A stretch of 64,000 nt of DNA from NCBI RefSeq assembly GCF_030657435.1, contig NZ_JAUTWS010000014.1:62001-126000 (forward strand), read 5' to 3'. The position numbers were made by a program, and so were the translations under genes. The notes below the pieces were generated by a model. That model was not told where the DNA came from and did no database searches. It saw nothing but the letters and a program-made list of their open reading frames with translations. Origin of the DNA: Paracraurococcus lichenis (GTDB lineage Bacteria > Pseudomonadota > Alphaproteobacteria > Acetobacterales > Acetobacteraceae). Shown here piece after piece: positions 23,704-32,993 of the stretch. Within the stretch, counting starts at the first letter, position 1, and every line of letters starts with the position of its first letter.

Positions 23704-26700
23704 ATGCGCCTTGCCCGCTTCTTCATCGCCCGGCCGGTCTTCGCCGCGGTGATCTCCATCGCCATCACCCTGATCGGCGCCATCGCCGGCTTCCGCCTGC
23801 CGATCAGCGAGTACCCCGAGATCGCGCCGCCGACCGTGACGGTGACCGCGACCTATCCCGGCGCCTCGGCCCAGGTGATCTCCGAGACGGTGGCGACGCC
23901 GCTCGAGCAGGAGATCAACGGCGTCGACAACATGCTCTACCTCTCCTCCCAGGCGACCGGCGACGGCCGCCTGACGGTCAGCGTGGTGTTCCGCCAGGGC
24001 ACCGACGTGGACAGCGCCCAGGTGCTGGTGCAGAACCGCGTCGCGGTCGCCCAGCCCCGCCTGCCGGAGGAGGTGCAGCGCCTCGGCCTCGTCGTGCGCA
24101 AGGCCTCGCCCGACCTGCTGATGGTCGTGCACATGCTCTCGCCCGACGACACGCGCGACCAGCAGTACATCTCGAACTACGCGACCATCAACGTGAAGGA
24201 CCGGCTGGCGCGGCTGGACGGCGTCGGCGACGCGCAGGTCTTCGGCGCCCGCGACTATGCCATGCGCATCTGGCTCGACCCCGCCCGCGTGGCGGCGCGC
24301 GGCCTGACGCCGGGCGAGGTGCTGGCGGCGCTGCGGCGCGCCAACCTGCAGGTGGCCGCCGGCGGGCTGAACCAGCCGCCCACCGGCGCCGGGGCGGGCC
24401 AGGCCTTCCAGATCAATGTCGAGGCGCTGGGCCGGCTCATCTCGCCGGAGCAGTTCGGCGAGATCGTGGTGGCGACCGGCGCCGGCGGCGCGCCGGTGCG
24501 GGTGCGCGACCTGGCCCGGGTCGAGCTCGGCAGCCAGGACTATACGGTCAATGCCTATCTGAACAACAAGGTGGCGACGGCGATCGTCATCTACCAGCGC
24601 CCCGGCTCGAACGCGCTGGCCACCGCCGCCGCGGTGCGCGGCACCATGGCCGAGCTTTCCAAGTCCTTCCCCGCCGGGCTGAGCTACAGCGTGGTCTACG
24701 ACCCCACGCGCTTCATCGCCCAGTCCATGGAGGCGGTCGCCCATACCTTCGGGGAGGCGGTGCTGCTGGTGGTGCTGGTGGTGATCCTCTTCCTGCAGTC
24801 CTGGCGCGCCGCCATCATCCCGCTGCTGGCGATCCCGGTTTCCATCATCGGCACCTTCGCCGTCATGGCGGCGCTCGGCCTCACCCTCAACACGCTGTCG
24901 ATGTTCGGCCTGATCCTCGCCATCGGCATCGTGGTGGACGATGCCATCGTCGTGGTCGAGAATGTCGAGCGGCACCTCGCCGAGGGCATGGCGCCGCGCG
25001 AGGCGGCGGAGCGCACCATGGACGAGGTCGGCTTCGCCCTGGTCGCCATCGCCCTGGTGCTCTGCGCCGTCTTCGTCCCGACCGCCTTCATCGCCGGCAT
25101 CGCGGGCGCCTTCTACCGGCAATTCGCCGCGACCATCGCGGTGGCGACGCTGCTCTCGGCGCTGGTCTCGCTGACCCTCTCGCCGGCGCTCGCCGCGCTG
25201 CTGCTGCGGCCGCATTCGCATGCCGAGGCGCGGGGCTGGCGGGCCTGGCTCTGGGCGCCCTTCGGCCTGTTCTTCCGCGGCTTCAACCGCCTCTTCGAGG
25301 CGCTCTCCCTCGGCTACGGCGTGCTGACGCGGCGCCTGGTGCGGGTCGCCGGCCTGCTGCTGCTGCTCTATGCCGGGCTGCTGGCGGTGACCGGCCAGAC
25401 CGTGCGGACCACGCCGACGGGCCTGATCCCGCCGCTCGACCGCGGCTACCTGATCGCCGCCTTCCAATTGCCGCCCGGCGCCGCCCTGGCGCGGACCGAT
25501 GCGGTGATCCGCCGCGCCTCGGAAGTGGTGCTGCAGGTGCCGGGCGTGCGCGATGCCGTCGCCTTCACCGGCTTCGACGGCGCCACCTTCACCAATGCGC
25601 CGAATACCGGCGTCATCTTCCTCGGCCTGCAGCCCTTCGAGGAACGCGAGGCGGCCGGCATCTCCTATGGCAGCATCATCGGCGCGGTGCAGGCGCGGCT
25701 GGCCGAGGAGCGGGAGGCGCTGGCGCTGGTCATCCCGCCGCCCTCGGTGCCCGGCATCGGCACGGGCGGTGGCTTCAAGCTCTATGTCCAGGACCGCAGC
25801 GGCCGCGGCGCACGGGAACTGGAACGGGCGACCGGGCAGATCGTCGCGGCGGCGAACGGCCTGCCGGAGATCGCCATGGCCTTCACCCTCTTCAACACCT
25901 CGACGCCGGTGCTGCGGACCGAGGTGGACCGCAGCAAGGCGGAGATGCTAGGCGTGCCGCTGGCCCGCGTCTCCGAGGCGCTCTCGGTCTATCTCGGCTC
26001 CATCTTCGTCAACGACTTCAACATCCTCGGTCGCACCTACCGGGTCACCGCCCAGGCGGAGGAGGGCCAGCGCCTGACCCCGCGCGACGTGGCGCTGCTG
26101 CGCACCAGGAACGATGCCGGCGAGATGGTGCCGATTGGGGCGCTGGCCAGCTTCCGCGACGACACAGGTCCCTACCGGGTGCCGCGCTACAACCTCTATC
26201 CCGCCGCCGAGATCCAGGGCGCGGCGAAGCCGGGCGTCTCCACCGGCCAGGCCATCGCCGCCATGCAGGCGCTGCTGGCCGAGCGCCTGCCGGAGGGCTT
26301 CGGCTACGAATGGACCGAGATCGCGCTACAGGAGACGACGCAGGGCGACACCGCGCCCATTGCCTTCGGCCTCGCCGTCATCTTCGTCTTCCTCCTGCTC
26401 GCGGCGCTCTACGAGAGCTGGCTGCTGCCGCTGGCGGTGGTGCTGATCGCGCCGATGTCGGTGCTGGCGGCGCTGGCCGGCGTGCTGTCGCGCGGGCTCG
26501 ACAACAACGTGCTGGTGCAGGTCGGGCTGGTGGTGCTGGTCGGGCTCGCGGCGAAGAACGCGATCCTGATCGTGGAATTCGCCCGGGCGGCGGAGGCGGC
26601 GGGGATGAGCCGCTGGCAGGCGGCGGAGGCGGCGGCGCGCACGCGGCTGCGGCCGATCCTGATGACCTCGCTCGCCTTCATCCTCGGCGTGCTGCCGCTC

Positions 26701-26877
26701 GCCGTCGCGACCGGCGCGGGCGCGGAGATGCGGCAGAGCCTCGGCACCGCGGTCTTCGCGGGCATGCTCGGGGTGACGGGCTTCGGCCTGCTCTTCACGC
26801 CGGTCTTCTACGTGGTGGCGCGCAGCCTGGCGCGCAGGTCACCGGTACCCGGGACCGCAAGGCCGCAGTCGACCTGA
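23704..26877 (+). CDS. RND multidrug efflux permease (HAE1 family)
   Basis: This 1057-residue AcrB/MexB-type pump starts MRLARFFIARPVFAAVISI and has FRLPISEYPEIAPPTVTVTA, which is characteristic of HAE1. The proton-relay Asp pair is in IGIVVDDAIVVVENVERHLA (helix 4), and helix 10-11 carries VGLAAKNAILIVEFARA with the relay Lys. The length, two large periplasmic loops and 12 helices are normal. It exports hydrophobic drugs, detergents or solvents using proton motive force, together with the adaptor upstream. Substrates cannot be inferred. Confidence 0.95.
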   Translation: MRLARFFIARPVFAAVISIAITLIGAIAGFRLPISEYPEIAPPTVTVTATYPGASAQVISETVATPLEQEINGVDNMLYLSSQATGDGRLTVSVVFRQGTDVDSAQVLVQNRVAVAQPRLPEEVQRLGLVVRKASPDLLMVVHMLSPDDTRDQQYISNYATINVKDRLARLDGVGDAQVFGARDYAMRIWLDPARVAARGLTPGEVLAALRRANLQVAAGGLNQPPTGAGAGQAFQINVEALGRLISPEQFGEIVVATGAGGAPVRVRDLARVELGSQDYTVNAYLNNKVATAIVIYQRPGSNALATAAAVRGTMAELSKSFPAGLSYSVVYDPTRFIAQSMEAVAHTFGEAVLLVVLVVILFLQSWRAAIIPLLAIPVSIIGTFAVMAALGLTLNTLSMFGLILAIGIVVDDAIVVVENVERHLAEGMAPREAAERTMDEVGFALVAIALVLCAVFVPTAFIAGIAGAFYRQFAATIAVATLLSALVSLTLSPALAALLLRPHSHAEARGWRAWLWAPFGLFFRGFNRLFEALSLGYGVLTRRLVRVAGLLLLLYAGLLAVTGQTVRTTPTGLIPPLDRGYLIAAFQLPPGAALARTDAVIRRASEVVLQVPGVRDAVAFTGFDGATFTNAPNTGVIFLGLQPFEEREAAGISYGSIIGAVQARLAEEREALALVIPPPSVPGIGTGGGFKLYVQDRSGRGARELERATGQIVAAANGLPEIAMAFTLFNTSTPVLRTEVDRSKAEMLGVPLARVSEALSVYLGSIFVNDFNILGRTYRVTAQAEEGQRLTPRDVALLRTRNDAGEMVPIGALASFRDDTGPYRVPRYNLYPAAEIQGAAKPGVSTGQAIAAMQALLAERLPEGFGYEWTEIALQETTQGDTAPIAFGLAVIFVFLLLAALYESWLLPLAVVLIAPMSVLAALAGVLSRGLDNNVLVQVGLVVLVGLAAKNAILIVEFARAAEAAGMSRWQAAEAAARTRLRPILMTSLAFILGVLPLAVATGAGAEMRQSLGTAVFAGMLGVTGFGLLFTPVFYVVARSLARRSPVPGTARPQST

Positions 26878-27538
26878 ATGCCAGGGCAGGCGGCGGCGAA
26901 GGTGCAGGCCGCCTGCCGTCGGGGCCATGCAGGCATGCCTCGACGGCCGCCGGCAGGGCTCTGCGCAACCAGAGTGACGTGCCCATGACGCCTGGCGTCA
27001 TCGCCCGGGAGTAGCGGATCGAGGAGGGCGATCGCCTCGGCCGCCAATGGCGTGGAGCCGCCCCGGGCAGGTCGCGACGCTGCCCGCGGCGACATCCACC
27101 AGCCCCATCAACCAGCCACCGGGGACGTCGTCCACCGGATGGCTTGGTGGCACGGATCGGCCTGCGGGCCTCTTGTCGCAAGGCCGCAGCCTGCGACCCC
27201 GTCGAACCGCATGCGCGCACGCGGTTGTGCGCATTGACGGAACCACAGTCCGGTGCCGCCACCAGGAGGCCCGCGAAAGCCCTTCCCTCGCCAGGCGTGG
27301 CGCCGCGGCCGCGCACATGCCGGGAAGGCGCGACACGCCGCTCGCCACGGTCGGGCCGGCCGCAGCGATGCAGCCGCCGTGATGGCGAACAGACGGGGCA
27401 TGCTTCTCGCCCTGGGCGTGTATTGCGCGTCGCGGCGCGGGCATGCGCAGAATGGCAGGGCCAGTGCAGGCGGGCACCTTGCCTGCCGCCTTGCGGCCGA
27501 CGCTGGCCGCCTGCGCGCCACCAGAAGGGAGAGGGCCG
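26878..27538. other. Long gap between the RND pump and the amidase
   Basis: No convincing gene in these 660 bp. On the minus strand, frames at about 27030-27300 hint at a decayed cysteine-containing periplasmic protein: GWLMGLVDVAAGSVATCPG in one frame, RRHGHVTLVAQ in another. The order loosely recalls Rap1a-type proteins, but it needs several frameshifts and is weak. The amidase promoter should be near the 3' end; AGAAGGGAGAGGG at 27522-27534 is its ribosome-binding region. Confidence 0.25.
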
Positions 27539-28942
27539 ATGGCTTCCAGCGGATCGGATTGGCATTACCTCGAACTGACCGAGATCGGACGCCGCATCCA
27601 TGCGCGGGAGATCTCGCCGGTCGAGGCGACGACCGCGCAGCTCGAACGCATCGGCGCGCTGGATGGGCGGCTGAAGAGCTACGCATGCCTCATGGCCGAC
27701 CAGGCCCTCGCCCAGGCGCGCGCGGCGGAGGCAGCGATCGCCCGCGGCGACATCCGCAGTCCGCTGCACGGCGTGCCGATTGCGGTCAAGGACCTCTGCT
27801 GGACGCGGGATGCGCCGACGGCCGCCGGCATGCCGATCCACAAGGAGTTCCGCCCGCGCGAGGACGCGACAGTGGTGCGCAGGCTGGAGGCTGCCGGTGC
27901 CGTCATCCTCGGCAAACTGCAGCTCACGGAAGGCGCCTATGCAGACCATCATCCGGATGTGCCACCGCCGGTGAACCCGTGGGACGCGGGCACCTGGTCA
28001 GGCGCCTCCTCCTCCGGCTCGGGCGTCGCCACGGCCGCGGGGCTCTGCTACGGCTCGCTGGGATCGGATACGGGCGGGTCGATCCGCTTCCCGAGCGCGG
28101 CGAATGGCGTGACCGGCCTCAAGCCCAGTTGGGGCCGGGTGAGCCGCTACGGCGTGTTCGAACTCGCCGCGACGCTCGACCATGTCGGCCCGATGGCGCG
28201 GAGCGCGGCCGATTGCGGCGCGATGCTGGGCGCGATCGCCGGGGCCGACCCGAAGGATCCGACCGCGAGCCTGGAGCCGGTGCCGAACTACCTCGCCGGG
28301 CTCCGGCGTGGGCTGAAGGGCCTGCGCATCGGCATCGACCGCGACTTCAATGCCGGCGCGGACACCGAGATGCAGCGCGCGACGGAGGAGGCGCTGCGTG
28401 TCATCGCCTCGCTCGGCGGCGAGATCCGCGCGGTGACGTTTCCCGCGGTCGAGCAGATCGTCGAGGACTGGTTTCCGCTCTGCGCCGTCGAGACCGCCGT
28501 GGCGCATGAGGCGACCTATCCCGCCCGCAAGGCGGAGTATGGCCCGGCCCTCTCGGCCCTGATCGAGCAGGGGCGCGGCCTGTCCGGGCTGGACTACCAG
28601 AAGATCGTGCTGCGCCGGCACGATTTCGCCGGGCGCGTGCGTGCCCTGTTCGAAGGCATCGATCTTCTCGTCGTGCCGGCGCAGGGCTTCGCCTCCCCGA
28701 CCGTTGCCAGGATGGCGACGCTCGGGCAGGACCCCGCGCTGATCGCCACCTTGCTGCGCTTCACCTGCCCCTTCGACATGAGCGGCAGCCCGACGATCAC
28801 CTTGCCCTGCGGCTTCACCGAGCGTGGCACGCCGATTGCCTTCCAGTTCGTGTCACGCCACTTCGATGAGGATGTGCTCGTGCGCGCCGGCCATGCCTAC
28901 CAGGAGGCGACGGATTGGCACCGCCGGCACCCGGCGCTGTGA
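27539..28942 (+). CDS. Amidase-signature hydrolase
   Basis: This 467-residue enzyme has a complete Ser-cisSer-Lys triad: Lys in GVPIAVKDLCWT, cis-Ser and nucleophile region in GASSSGSGVATAAGLC, then GSDTGGSIRFPSAANGVTGLKP. Members hydrolyse aliphatic or aryl amides, or act as GatA; here GatB/C partners are absent. ATG at 27539 follows AAGGGAGAGG; an upstream in-frame ATG at 27443 adds only a low-complexity stretch. It precedes a five-gene amide/urea-type ABC transporter in the same direction, so the likely job is hydrolysis of an imported amide to acid plus ammonia for nitrogen supply. Confidence 0.9.
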   Translation: MASSGSDWHYLELTEIGRRIHAREISPVEATTAQLERIGALDGRLKSYACLMADQALAQARAAEAAIARGDIRSPLHGVPIAVKDLCWTRDAPTAAGMPIHKEFRPREDATVVRRLEAAGAVILGKLQLTEGAYADHHPDVPPPVNPWDAGTWSGASSSGSGVATAAGLCYGSLGSDTGGSIRFPSAANGVTGLKPSWGRVSRYGVFELAATLDHVGPMARSAADCGAMLGAIAGADPKDPTASLEPVPNYLAGLRRGLKGLRIGIDRDFNAGADTEMQRATEEALRVIASLGGEIRAVTFPAVEQIVEDWFPLCAVETAVAHEATYPARKAEYGPALSALIEQGRGLSGLDYQKIVLRRHDFAGRVRALFEGIDLLVVPAQGFASPTVARMATLGQDPALIATLLRFTCPFDMSGSPTITLPCGFTERGTPIAFQFVSRHFDEDVLVRAGHAYQEATDWHRRHPAL

Positions 28943-29000
28943 CGGCCGCAGCGGCAAAGGACCTTGTCGCACGCCCAGGCATGCAGGAGGGGGAGAGACC

Positions 29001-30245
29001 ATGGCCATCGAACGCAGGACCGCGCTGACGCTCGCCAGCGGGCTGGCCGCTGCCGCCGTGCTGCGCCATCCGCTGGCGCGGGCGCAGTCGAAAAACCCGG
29101 TGAAGGTCGGGCTGCTCGAGGACATCTCGGGCGACCTCGCCGTCTATGGCAGGCCGAAGCTCAACGGCTCCATCCTGGCGATGGAGGAGATCAACAAGGC
29201 CGGCGGCATCATGGGCCGGCCCATCGAGCTGATCCATCTCGACCCCCAGGGGGACAATGCGCGCTACCAGGAATTCGCGCGGCGCCTGGTCCAGCGCGAC
29301 AAGGTGGAGGTGCTGATCGGCGGCATCACCTCCGCCTCGCGCGAGGCGATCCGGCCGATCCTGAAGCGGGCCGGCATCTTCTACTACTACACCAACCAGT
29401 ACGAGGGCGGCGTCTGCGACCGCAACATGGTCTCGACCGGGGCGGTGCCGGAGCAGCAATTCTCCACCCTGATCCCCTTCATGGCCGAGAAATTCGGCAA
29501 GCGGGTCTATACCATCGCCGCCGACTACAATTTCGGCCAGCTCTCCGCCGAATGGACCCGCACCCTGATGAAGGAGCAGGGCGGCCAGGTGATCGGGGAG
29601 GAGTTCATCCCGCTCGGCGTCTCGCAATTCGCGCAGACCATCCAGAACATCCAGCGCGCGAAGCCGGACTGGCTGATGTGCCTCAATGTCGGTGCCGCGC
29701 AGGACAGCTTCTTCGAGCAGGCCGCGGCGGCGCGGCTCGACGTGCCGATGGGCAGCTCCATCAAGATCATGCTGGGCTTCGAGCACAAGCGCTTCGCTCC
29801 GCCCGCGCTGAACGGCATGCACGCAGTCGCCAATTGGTTCGAGGAGATCGACACGCCGGAGGCGAACGCCTTCAAGGCGCGCTGGCGTGCCCGCTGGCCG
29901 GAGGAGACCTACATCAACGACATGGGCTACAATGCCTATGTCACGCTCTTCCTGCTCAAGGTGATGGCGGAGAAGGCGAACTCCTTCAAGGCGGCCGACC
30001 TGCACAAGGTGGCCGCGGGCGGCGGCATCGCCGTGGATGCGCCGGAGGGTCGCATCACCCTCGACCCGCAGAGCCAGCACATGTCGCACCGGATGCGCAT
30101 GATCTCGGTGGACAAGGACCACAAGGTCACGATCCTGAAGGACTTCGGCGACATCAAGCCCTACTGGCTCGGCCAGGTCGGCTGCGACCTGACGAAGAAG
30201 GACGACAACGAGCAGTACTCGCCCTCCAGCCTGCCGCGGCGCTGA
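29001..30245 (+). CDS. ABC transporter substrate-binding protein (UrtA/FmdD/AmiC type)
   Basis: This 414-residue receptor has a twin-arginine leader (IERRTALTLASGLAAAAV) and the two-lobed type I periplasmic-binding fold. The segments KVGLLEDISGDLAVYGRPKLNG and GGITSASREAIRPIL match the urea / short-chain-amide receptor subfamily, in which YYYTNQYEGGVCDRNM lies near the ligand pocket. AGGAGGGGGAG precedes the ATG. It is the first of five consecutive transporter genes following the amidase, so an amide, urea or related ligand is likely. A 9-bp hairpin follows before the permease gene. Confidence 0.9.
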   Translation: MAIERRTALTLASGLAAAAVLRHPLARAQSKNPVKVGLLEDISGDLAVYGRPKLNGSILAMEEINKAGGIMGRPIELIHLDPQGDNARYQEFARRLVQRDKVEVLIGGITSASREAIRPILKRAGIFYYYTNQYEGGVCDRNMVSTGAVPEQQFSTLIPFMAEKFGKRVYTIAADYNFGQLSAEWTRTLMKEQGGQVIGEEFIPLGVSQFAQTIQNIQRAKPDWLMCLNVGAAQDSFFEQAAAARLDVPMGSSIKIMLGFEHKRFAPPALNGMHAVANWFEEIDTPEANAFKARWRARWPEETYINDMGYNAYVTLFLLKVMAEKANSFKAADLHKVAAGGGIAVDAPEGRITLDPQSQHMSHRMRMISVDKDHKVTILKDFGDIKPYWLGQVGCDLTKKDDNEQYSPSSLPRR

Positions 30246-30254
30246 GACCGAACC

Positions 30255-30277
30255 GGCGGGCCCACCCCGGGCCCGCC
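30255..30277 (+). promoter_or_regulatory. Intercistronic hairpin after the receptor gene
   Basis: GGCGGGCCC-ACCCC-GGGCCCGCC forms a perfect 9-bp stem 9 bp after the receptor stop. No U tract follows. In such operons a hairpin here typically stabilises the receptor mRNA or partly terminates, giving more receptor than membrane subunits. It is followed by a 13-bp direct repeat (CCAGCCATCCAGG twice, 30276-30302). Confidence 0.6.
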
Positions 30278-30313
30278 AGCCATCCAGGCCAGCCATCCAG
30301 GAAGGAGCTGTGC

Positions 30314-31180
30314 ATGTTCGCCGAGGCTTTCTCGATCGCCTGGCAATTCGCCGACGTCTTCGCCTTCCTGGTGCTCTCCGCCGCGGGCCTCGCCATCGTC
30401 TTCGGGATGATGGGCATCATCAACATGGCCCATGGCGAGTTCATCATGTGCGGCGCCTATGTCACCGCGGCCGGCGTGCAGGTGGGCCTGCCGCTGCCGC
30501 TGGCGATGCTGCTCGGCACGGTCGCCGCAGCGATCGCCGGCGTGGTGGTGGAACGCCTGGTGGTGCGCCACCTCTACCGCCGCCCGCTCGACTCCCTCCT
30601 CGCCACCTGGGGGCTGTCGCTGATCGTCACGCAGGGCCTGCTGATCCTCGTCGGCTCCTCCTTCCCCGGCATCGGCACCCCGCCCGGCAGCTTCACGATC
30701 GGCGAGTACAGCTTCGCCGCCTACCGCCTGGTCCTGTTCGGCGGCGCGGTGGCGGTCCTCGCCTTCCTCTGGTGGCTCTTCCTGCGGACACGCTTCGGCA
30801 TCCTCGCCCGCGCCACCATGCAGAACGCCGCGATGGCGCGGGCGCTGGGCGCGCGGACCGACCGGATCTACGCCCTGAGCTTCGGCCTCGGGGCCGGCCT
30901 CGCCGGCTTCTGCGGCGCCCTCTATGCGCCGACGATGACGCTCATCCCGACCATGGGCGTCACCTTCATCGTGGAGAGCTTCGTCACCGTCGTGGTCGGC
31001 GGCGCGAATGTCCTGCTCGGGACCGCGCCGGCAGGGCTGATGCTGGCCGCGGTGCGCACCACGCTCAATGCCGGCTACGGACAGATCGCCGGGCAGATCG
31101 GCATGCTGCTGGCCGTGATCCTCATCATCCGCGTGCTGCCGGAGGGCATCTCCGGCTGGCTTGCCCGGCGGGGAGCGTGA
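30314..31180 (+). CDS. Branched-chain/urea-type ABC permease 1 (LivH/UrtB)
   Basis: This 288-residue permease has 8 or so helices with the family segments GLAIVFGMMGIINMAHGEFIM near the N-terminus and ARALGARTDRIYALSFGLGAGLAG in the coupling region. The ATG is preceded by GAAGGAG. Its end overlaps the next permease start by 4 nt. It forms the membrane channel with permease 2. Confidence 0.93.
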   Translation: MFAEAFSIAWQFADVFAFLVLSAAGLAIVFGMMGIINMAHGEFIMCGAYVTAAGVQVGLPLPLAMLLGTVAAAIAGVVVERLVVRHLYRRPLDSLLATWGLSLIVTQGLLILVGSSFPGIGTPPGSFTIGEYSFAAYRLVLFGGAVAVLAFLWWLFLRTRFGILARATMQNAAMARALGARTDRIYALSFGLGAGLAGFCGALYAPTMTLIPTMGVTFIVESFVTVVVGGANVLLGTAPAGLMLAAVRTTLNAGYGQIAGQIGMLLAVILIIRVLPEGISGWLARRGA

Positions 31181-32265
31181 CGACGGAGATGCTCGCGCTG
31201 CTGAACGGTCCGCAGACGCTGGGCCGGGGGCCCGGCTTCTGGGGCAGCTTCCTCCTGGTGATCGCCGTCGCGGCGGCCTTCCCGCTCTTCGGCGACGAAT
31301 TCGCGGTGGGCAACACCGCCTATTTCCTGCTCTGGGTCTTCATGGCGCTCGGCCTCTGCGTCATGTGGGGCTATTGCGGCATGCTCTCCTTCGGGCAGAC
31401 CTTCTTCTTCGGCATCGGCGGCTATGCCTATGGCGTGCTGGCCATCAACCTGGGCGGCCAGGACGGCACGACCTTCCTGGCCCTGGCGCTGGCGGTCTGC
31501 CTGGCCGCCGCCGCGGCGGGCATCCTCGGCTATTTCATGATCTGGGGCCGCATCGGCGGCGTCTTCTTCGGCATCGTCACCCTCTCCATCACGCTCGCGC
31601 TGGCCTTCTTCCTCGGCCAGACGGCCGGGCCGCAATGGCGCATCGGCGGGGCACGCCTCAACGGCTTCAACGGCATGCAGGGCATGGAGCCGCTGAACAT
31701 GCCCTGGCTCGAGGAGTCCACCCTCTACTTCGAGGGGGCGGCGCTCTACTGGCTCGTGCTTGGGATGCTGGTGCTCGTCTATCTTCTGCTGCGCATCCTG
31801 GTGAACAGCCGCTTTGGCAATGTGCTGGTGGCCATCCGCGAGGATCCCCTGCGCGCGGAGTTGCTCGGCTACGACGTGCGCAGGTTCCAGCTCGCGGCCT
31901 TCGTCATCGGCAGTGCGCTCGCCGGGCTCTCGGGCGCCCTCTACACTTCCTGGGGGCAGTTCATCGCACCGTCCATCATCGGCCTGCCCTTCGCGGCCAT
32001 GCCGATCGTCTGGGTCGCCTTCTCCGGGCGCAGCGACCTCACGGCGACCCTGGTCGGCACGCTCGTCTTCCTCGCCGCCTACCAGACGATCACGGTGTAC
32101 AGCCAGCAGGCGGCGCTGGTGCTGACGGGGACCCTGCTGCTCGCCGTGGTGCTGGTGGCGCCGCAGGGTTTCGTGATCGGCCTGGTGCAGGGGATCCGGC
32201 GGGCGGCGACCGGACGGCGGCGCCGGCCCGCGGCCGCTGCCGTGGCGCGGGAGGTCGCGCGATGA
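31177..32265 (+). CDS. Branched-chain/urea-type ABC permease 2 (LivM/UrtC)
   Basis: This 362-residue permease has FMALGLCVMWGYCGMLSFGQ, the standard LivM/UrtC opening, and AIREDPLRAELLGYDVRRFQ, the coupling-loop motif that contacts the ATPases. The GTG start at 31177 overlaps the previous stop by GTGA; an ATG at 31189 is possible. The stop overlaps the first ATPase start (ATGA). Confidence 0.92.
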   Translation: MTTEMLALLNGPQTLGRGPGFWGSFLLVIAVAAAFPLFGDEFAVGNTAYFLLWVFMALGLCVMWGYCGMLSFGQTFFFGIGGYAYGVLAINLGGQDGTTFLALALAVCLAAAAAGILGYFMIWGRIGGVFFGIVTLSITLALAFFLGQTAGPQWRIGGARLNGFNGMQGMEPLNMPWLEESTLYFEGAALYWLVLGMLVLVYLLLRILVNSRFGNVLVAIREDPLRAELLGYDVRRFQLAAFVIGSALAGLSGALYTSWGQFIAPSIIGLPFAAMPIVWVAFSGRSDLTATLVGTLVFLAAYQTITVYSQQAALVLTGTLLLAVVLVAPQGFVIGLVQGIRRAATGRRRRPAAAAVAREVAR

Positions 32266-32993
32266 CGGAGATCCTGGCGACCCGCGAGCTCTCGAAGAGC
32301 TTCGGCGGGCTGGCCGCGGTCAGCGGCGTGTCGCTCGCCGTCGAGCAGGGCCAGGTGCATTGCCTGATCGGCCCGAACGGCGCGGGCAAGAGCACCCTGT
32401 TCAAGCTGATCGTCGGCACCTACCCGCCGAGCGCCGGCGCGGTGCTGTTCCGTGGCGAGGACGTGACCGCGGCCCGGCCCTTCCAGCGCGTGCGCCGCGG
32501 CATGAGCATCAAGATGCAGCAGCCCAGCATCTTCCGCGAGCTGCCGGTGCGGCAGAACCTGCATATCGCGCTGCAATACCATGCCGACCGCGGGCAGATG
32601 GGCGAGGAGGAGGAGCGGCTGCTCGAGCTGCTCGGCCTCGCGGCCGCCGCGGAGACCCCCGCGGGAACGCTCTCCCACGGCCAGCAGCAATGGCTCGAGA
32701 TCGGCATGGCGCTCGCCCTCAAGCCCGCGCTGCTGCTGCTCGACGAGCCCACGGCCGGTCTCTCCCCCGAGGAGACGGAGCGGACCGGCGACCTCATCCT
32801 GCGCCTGGCACGGGAGGGCATGACCGTCCTGGTGGTGGAGCACGACATGGCCTTCGTACGGCAGGTCGCGCAGCAGGTCACCGTGCTGCATCTCGGGCGT
32901 GTCTTCGCCCGAGGCTCGGTGGCGGAGATCACCGCCGACCCGCGCGTCGCGGAGATCTATCTCGGCAAGGGGCATCACCATGCCCGGCATTGA
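32262..32993 (+). CDS. ABC ATPase 1 (LivG/UrtD type)
   Basis: This 243-residue ATPase has Walker A GPNGAGKST, Q-loop QQPSIF, signature LSHGQQQWLEIG (a variant of LSGGQ, as in UrtD), and Walker B ALLLLDEPTAGLSPEE followed by the H-loop His in VVEHDMAFV. It energises the permease pair. It overlaps the upstream gene by 4 nt and the next by 14 nt. Confidence 0.94.
   Translation: MTEILATRELSKSFGGLAAVSGVSLAVEQGQVHCLIGPNGAGKSTLFKLIVGTYPPSAGAVLFRGEDVTAARPFQRVRRGMSIKMQQPSIFRELPVRQNLHIALQYHADRGQMGEEEERLLELLGLAAAAETPAGTLSHGQQQWLEIGMALALKPALLLLDEPTAGLSPEETERTGDLILRLAREGMTVLVVEHDMAFVRQVAQQVTVLHLGRVFARGSVAEITADPRVAEIYLGKGHHHARH

Noticed and set aside
26998-27300. Rap1a-like decayed gene on the minus strand
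   Set aside because: It needs several frameshifts and matches by only a few residues. Recorded only as a possibility in the gap entry.
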